From Gammaproteobacteria bacterium (lineage in GTDB: Bacteria; Pseudomonadota; Gammaproteobacteria; Steroidobacterales; Rariloculaceae): 64,000 nucleotides of DNA. The position numbers and the translations under genes are program-made. The notes under the pieces are model-generated. The model was given only the letters and a program-made list of their open reading frames with translations, was not told where the DNA came from and did no database searches. The number at the start of each line of letters is the position of its first letter. The first letter of the stretch is position 1. The stretch covers positions 2,501 to 66,500 of the forward strand of contig JAJEGN010000014.1 of NCBI GenBank assembly GCA_022819855.1. Reading direction: 5' to 3'. Of this stretch, positions 60,319 through 64,000 are shown in pieces.

Positions 60319-61635
60319 GTGGAACTCAGAATGCTTCGGATACTTCTAGTCGTCGGCCTCGCAGCGGGCCTTGCCGCTTGCAGTTCAATGCCGCAGCAGA
60401 GCCAGCAGGGTTCCCAGGGTGCGCCGAGCCAGCCGAGCCCGTCGAGCAGCGGACCGAGTTCCCCCTCCGGCGGTCAGAGTTCCCCTTCCGGTGGCCAAAG
60501 CTCACCGGCGGGCGGTCAAAGTTCGCCGTCGGGCGGTCAACCGGGTCCGCAGAGTTCGATCCCGTCGCCACCGTCGTCAGGCATCCCATCGCCGCCATCG
60601 TCGGGCATCCCGTCGCCGTCGTCAGGAATTCCGTCCCCTTCGTCGGGTATCCCGTCACCGTCGTCAGGCATCCCATCGCCTTCTGCAGGGATACCGTCTC
60701 CGCCGAGTTCGCGGGGCCAGAGCGGTGAATCGGGAGCAGACTCGCAAAGCGGTGCGAACGATGGCGATTCGGCCGGCGGCCGGCAGGCCCGGAGCGGCGG
60801 CCAGAGTGGGCAGGACGGCGCCGGCGCCGATGGTCAACAGGCACAGTCCGGTGGACAGCAGGATCAGGACGGTTCCGGCGGATTGGAGGATCGGGCCGGC
60901 GCAGGTGGCCAGGAACAGGTTGCGGGCGCCGGCGGCGAGGACGAGACTGCCGGGGCCGGTGGTCAGGACGAACAGTCCGGCGCCGGCGGCGAGGACGAGC
61001 TTGCCGGAGCCGGTGGTCAGGACGAACAGTCCGGTGCCGGCGGCGAGGACGAGCTTGCCGGAGCCGGGGGACAGGAAGAAGGCGACGGGGCCGGCGGCGA
61101 TGAGCAGCTTGCTTCGGCCGGAGGTGAGGAAGGCGTTCCGGGCGGCTCGCAGGGCGACGGCTCGGGCGTCGAGGAAGGCGTCTTCGGCGACGGCGGCCTG
61201 GCATCGACAGGTTCCGGCGGCGAGGATGCGTTCGACCGCTCGCTCGAAGACTTCGACGCGATCCTCGGCGCCGAGCAGGAAGTCCTCGCCCGTACGGGCA
61301 CGGGCACGGCGGCCGATGAGGTGTTCACTGAAGCCGCGGGCGTCGGCGCAATCGGCGGCATCGACGGTCTCGCACGCGGTGCGGGTGCTCAGCAGGATGG
61401 GGAGCCGACGGGCGGCAGCGTCGGCGCCACGGCATCCTCGGGAGCGCGCACGGCCGATCGGCGCCCCCCCGACTTCGTCGAAGACGAACCGGCGGTGGCC
61501 GTCGAAGGCTGCAACGATGAAGACACGGTCGCGCGTCAACTCTGTGAGCTTGCCACCGACGAGGAAGATCCGGTTCTTCGCGAGCAGCTCTGGGAGGAAT
61601 ACAACGAGTACCTCAAGATCGTTGCGCGGCAGTAG
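60319..61635 (+). CDS. Low-complexity repeat lipoprotein
   Basis: Not recognised as a known family. The 438-residue protein has a lipoprotein signal with C21 (LAAC), then three repeat blocks: SGGQSSP units at about 50-74, GIPSPSS heptads at about 81-130, and Ala/Gly/Asp/Glu nonapeptides (SGAGGEDEL type) at about 193-262. The C-terminal 130 residues are non-repetitive and mostly helical. Two cysteines (GCNDEDTVARQLCELA) near the end could form a disulfide. The start is GTG 60319, 6 bp after AAGGAGG. It probably forms an extended, flexible surface or periplasmic stalk and is the first gene of a four-gene run. Confidence 0.75.
   Translation: MELRMLRILLVVGLAAGLAACSSMPQQSQQGSQGAPSQPSPSSSGPSSPSGGQSSPSGGQSSPAGGQSSPSGGQPGPQSSIPSPPSSGIPSPPSSGIPSPSSGIPSPSSGIPSPSSGIPSPSAGIPSPPSSRGQSGESGADSQSGANDGDSAGGRQARSGGQSGQDGAGADGQQAQSGGQQDQDGSGGLEDRAGAGGQEQVAGAGGEDETAGAGGQDEQSGAGGEDELAGAGGQDEQSGAGGEDELAGAGGQEEGDGAGGDEQLASAGGEEGVPGGSQGDGSGVEEGVFGDGGLASTGSGGEDAFDRSLEDFDAILGAEQEVLARTGTGTAADEVFTEAAGVGAIGGIDGLARGAGAQQDGEPTGGSVGATASSGARTADRRPPDFVEDEPAVAVEGCNDEDTVARQLCELATDEEDPVLREQLWEEYNEYLKIVARQ
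60559..60705 (+). repeat. 21-bp tandem repeats coding for GIPSPSS
   Basis: About seven imperfect copies of a 21-bp unit inside the repeat lipoprotein gene, each encoding IPSP plus Ser/Gly. Third positions vary between copies, so the array is not freshly expanded. Confidence 0.7.
60964..61071 (+). repeat. 54-bp tandem repeat in the lipoprotein gene
   Basis: Two nearly identical 54-bp units (60964-61017 and 61018-61071), each coding for 18 residues of two Gly/Ala/Asp/Glu nonapeptides; more diverged units flank them. The near-identity suggests recent duplication and likely length variation between strains. Confidence 0.8.
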
Positions 61636-61650
61636 GTGGGAGAAGGATTC

Positions 61651-62991
61651 ATGCACCGAATTTTCATAGTTTTGATCGGGCTGTACTCGCTGTCAGCCTG
61701 CACCACATCGGAAGTGCTCGTCGCTCACTCGGTCGATCTCGAGTCGAGCGTCGAGGCGATACCCGAGGAGCAGTTGCTCGATGTCGGGATCGTGGTGTTC
61801 GACCCCGGAGTTCCCGAGGGCGAGATTCCGGAGGCGGAAGTCGAGCAACTGATGGCCGAGGGCAGTTTCCCGCAGGTGCGCCGCGCGGAGGCCCTGTACA
61901 TGGCCGTGGAACTGCGCGACACGCTGCAGCAAAGCGGCCATTGGGGCGGCGTATGGGTCACCCCCGAAGAGTCGACGGCCTCCGACCTCAACGTGACCGC
62001 CGAAATCCTGCAGTCCGACGGCGCCACCGTGCGCCTGCAGGTCGAGGCCAGGGACGCATTGGGCCGCGTCTGGCTCAATGAGCCTTACGAACTCGAAACC
62101 GCGGCCGGCGTATACAACCGCGGACGTTATCCGGACAAGGATCCGTATCAGGATCTCTTCAACTCGATCGCCAACGATCTCGCCGCCTTGCGCGCGGACC
62201 TGTCCGCCGACGAGGCCAGTGAAATCCGTACGGTGGCGGATCTGCGCTATGCATCGGAGCTGAGCCCGGACGCCTTCGACGGCTACGTGATCGTGAACCG
62301 CAGTGGCCGGTTCGAGCCGGCGCGACTGCCTGCCGCCGACGACCCGATGTTCGATCGCACGCAGCAGATCCGGCAGCGCGAGCAATTGTTCTTCGACACC
62401 CTGAACCAGCACTACGCGAGCTTCTCGGCCGACGCCGGGGAGTCGTACGACAGTTGGCGGGAGTACGCGCGCGAGGAGGCGATCGCGATCCGCGAGATCA
62501 CGCGCCAGTCCCGCTGGCAAACGGGTCTTGGCATCGCAACGATCCTGGCGGCCATCGCCTACGGTTCGAATTCCTCGAACGACGCCTATTCGGACTACCT
62601 GATCCAGCAGGGCGTCACGTACATCGGTATGGAAATGATCCGCTCCGGTGCGATCAGGCGCCAGGAGAGACGCCTGCACACCGAGACGCTCGAGGAGTTG
62701 TCGCTGAGTTTCGACGAGTCCGTCGAGCCGCTCGTCGTGGATATCCAGGGGACGCAGCACCGCCTGACCGGCACGGTCGAGACACAGTACGCGGAGTGGC
62801 GCGAACTGCTCAAGGAGCTCTTCGTCAGCGAAACGGGTTTTGCTCCCGAGAATCTCGACGTCTACATGGAAGACGAGCCGGAACCTGCGGCCGAAACACA
62901 GTTGCTCGAAACCGACGTGGATCCCGGCGCCGAAGCGGATGCCGAGGAAGACGTGAGCGATGCGGACGGGGGCACGGTCAGCGGAGTCTGA
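61651..62991 (+). CDS. Lipoprotein of unknown function in the kinase cluster
   Basis: The 446-residue protein starts with a lipobox (LYSLSACTTS). The first 190 residues form a mixed fold (LDVGIVVFDPGVPEG, SDLNVTAEILQSDG); a charged helical region with REQLFFDTLNQHY follows, then a hydrophobic Gly/Ala segment near residue 291 (TGLGIATILAAIAYG), a conserved-looking stretch ending QRLT-like QHRLTGTVETQYAEWRELLKELF, and an acidic tail. No family is recognised. ATG 61651 with GGAG 8 bp upstream is preferred over GTG 61636. It follows the repeat lipoprotein by 15 bp and overlaps the kinase gene. Confidence 0.78.
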   Translation: MHRIFIVLIGLYSLSACTTSEVLVAHSVDLESSVEAIPEEQLLDVGIVVFDPGVPEGEIPEAEVEQLMAEGSFPQVRRAEALYMAVELRDTLQQSGHWGGVWVTPEESTASDLNVTAEILQSDGATVRLQVEARDALGRVWLNEPYELETAAGVYNRGRYPDKDPYQDLFNSIANDLAALRADLSADEASEIRTVADLRYASELSPDAFDGYVIVNRSGRFEPARLPAADDPMFDRTQQIRQREQLFFDTLNQHYASFSADAGESYDSWREYAREEAIAIREITRQSRWQTGLGIATILAAIAYGSNSSNDAYSDYLIQQGVTYIGMEMIRSGAIRRQERRLHTETLEELSLSFDESVEPLVVDIQGTQHRLTGTVETQYAEWRELLKELFVSETGFAPENLDVYMEDEPEPAAETQLLETDVDPGAEADAEEDVSDADGGTVSGV

Positions 62992-63841
62992 TAAGCGACC
63001 GAGCGCGGTCCGGCCTGTGCCACAGGCTGCCGGTTGCCCGCCGGCAAACGGTGCCCGGCGCCCACTCCCCTTGAGCAGCGGCTCGTTGGCCGCTGCGTCG
63101 ATTCGTCCGGAACGCAGGCTCGCAGCCGGGCGCATGACCGAAGTCTGGTTCGGTTCCGCTGCCGACGGCCGGCCGTTCGCGATCAAGACGCTAAATTCCG
63201 ACTGGCTGGCGAAGCCCGGCGCGCGAGCGCTACTGCAGCGCGAATACGAACTGCTGGCGAGCCTGCGGCATCCGAACATCGTGACCGCCGACGCGTTTGT
63301 CGACACGCCCGACTGCGCGGCGCTCGTTTGCGAGTATCTCGGCGGCGGCGACCTCGTGAGTCTCGCGGGATCCCCGGCGCACCACTGGATCGCTGCCGTG
63401 CGCGAGCTGCTCGGTGCGCTCGAGTACCTGCACGATCGCGGTCTTGCACACCGCGACGTCAAGGCGCGCAACGTGATGTTCGACAGCGGCGGCCGGTCGC
63501 GCCTCATCGATTTCGGCTCCGCGGCCCGCATCGGCGCGCCATGGACACAACGCGGCACGACCGCGGCACACCGCCCCGCGCAGCCGCCTTCAGGCCGCGT
63601 GGCCGCGGCACAGGATCTCTACGCATTCGCCGTGCTGCTCCACGAACTCCTGGCAGGGAGGCTGCCGTGCTCGACCGGGCCCGATGCCGGTATCGAACGT
63701 CAAGACAGCCCGGAACTTGCCGCGCTCGGGCAGCTCGTGCTCGGCACGCTGGCTTCCGGTGACGGGTCGGGAATCGGCAGCGTATCGCAGTTCTCCAATG
63801 TCATAGAATCAGTGCTCGCCAACCAGTCCACACAACCGTGA
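62960..63841 (+). CDS. Divergent Ser/Thr protein kinase
   Basis: The 293-residue protein is a cytoplasmic Hanks-type kinase domain without sensor or membrane domain. Present are the ATP-anchoring Lys (FAIKTLN), the helix-C Glu (REYELLASLRHPNIV), the catalytic loop HRDVKARN near residue 164 and DFG near 183. The Gly-rich loop is degenerate (LAAGRMTEVWFG), and the APE motif of the activation segment is replaced (RPAQPP). ATG 62960 overlaps the previous gene by 32 bp and has GAGGAA upstream; TTG 63071 is a possible shorter start. The next gene begins in GTGA overlap, so a functional unit with its neighbours is likely. Confidence 0.82.
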   Translation: MRTGARSAESDKRPSAVRPVPQAAGCPPANGARRPLPLSSGSLAAASIRPERRLAAGRMTEVWFGSAADGRPFAIKTLNSDWLAKPGARALLQREYELLASLRHPNIVTADAFVDTPDCAALVCEYLGGGDLVSLAGSPAHHWIAAVRELLGALEYLHDRGLAHRDVKARNVMFDSGGRSRLIDFGSAARIGAPWTQRGTTAAHRPAQPPSGRVAAAQDLYAFAVLLHELLAGRLPCSTGPDAGIERQDSPELAALGQLVLGTLASGDGSGIGSVSQFSNVIESVLANQSTQP

Positions 63842-64000
63842 CCGAACGAGACCCGAGTCCGCAACACGAAGAGACCATCGTCGCGGTCAAGCCCGGGTTC
63901 GGCGCCGCAAAGCGAGGGTCCTCCGCCGAGCCGAGTCAGCCCGGACGGCGGCTGCCGTGGCTTGCGCTTGCGACCGCGTTCCTGGTCCTGCTGGCCGCTG
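63838..64000 (+). CDS. Start of a membrane protein gene following the kinase
   Basis: GTG 63838 overlaps the kinase stop. The visible 54 codons encode a polar, Ser/Pro-rich N-terminus (TERDPSPQHEETIVAVKPG) and the beginning of a membrane helix (LPWLALATAFLVLLAA), so the N-terminus is probably cytoplasmic, where the kinase could reach its Ser/Thr residues. The gene runs off the window and cannot be identified. Confidence 0.7.
   Translation, partial: MTERDPSPQHEETIVAVKPGFGAAKRGSSAEPSQPGRRLPWLALATAFLVLLAA

Overview
The window is chromosomal DNA of a GC-rich bacterium, very probably an uncultured gammaproteobacterium. Several blocks keep the gene order known from Pseudomonas and relatives: tyrS / M23 peptidase / anmK next to erpA; gshB / tonB / yqgE / ruvX / pyrB; and pilT / yggS / yggT / DUF4426. 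Other genes (DUF1592-DUF1552 pair, DUF6152 proteins, PQQ-type sugar dehydrogenase, a PD40-amidohydrolase) recall marine lineages such as Woeseiales, but that placement is inference. I see no rRNA, tRNA, CRISPR array, insertion sequence, integrase or phage gene.

Layout. 0-15.5 kb is housekeeping: partial tyrS, a murein endopeptidase, anmK, convergent ppk1/ppx, erpA, a bactofilin, a coiled-coil membrane protein, rppH, chorismate mutase-prephenate dehydrogenase, S-formylglutathione hydrolase, pdxH, a secreted propeller-amidohydrolase and ampD. A 549-bp gap before ampD holds a strongly structured RNA candidate with a terminator. 15.7-25 kb is the Pseudomonas-like block, with a gutted rsmE, an inserted apbE, and a pyrK-like flavoprotein after pyrB; pyrR, pyrC, proC and metXW are absent from their usual places. 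25-31 kb carries terB-like, msrB, an OpuC-type osmolyte importer, htpG with a clear sigma-32 promoter, and an L,D-transpeptidase.

31-51 kb is more accessory and envelope-oriented: an LpxL-type acyltransferase, a fused DUF6152 protein, PhoD, a sugar dehydrogenase, a Nudix regulator, a second M23 protein, a second structured RNA candidate, an exported haloacetate-dehalogenase-like enzyme in an operon with DUF1552 and DUF1592 (di-heme) proteins, an ankyrin protein, and a two-gene version of the fused DUF6152 protein. 51-60 kb is sulfur amino acid and lipid metabolism: two gamma-family PLP enzymes around a MOSC protein, an atypical SDR, squalene-hopene cyclase and a cysteine synthase homologue. 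The right end (60.3-64 kb) is an unrecognised cluster: a repeat-rich lipoprotein, a second lipoprotein, a divergent Ser/Thr kinase and the start of a membrane protein.

The most novel signals are non-coding: two structured RNA candidates (about 14.66-14.95 kb and 39.18-39.29 kb), two 110-bp palindromic elements with covarying arms (50.3 and 53.3 kb), and a 44-bp element repeated about 80 bp upstream of two minus-strand genes in divergent promoter regions.
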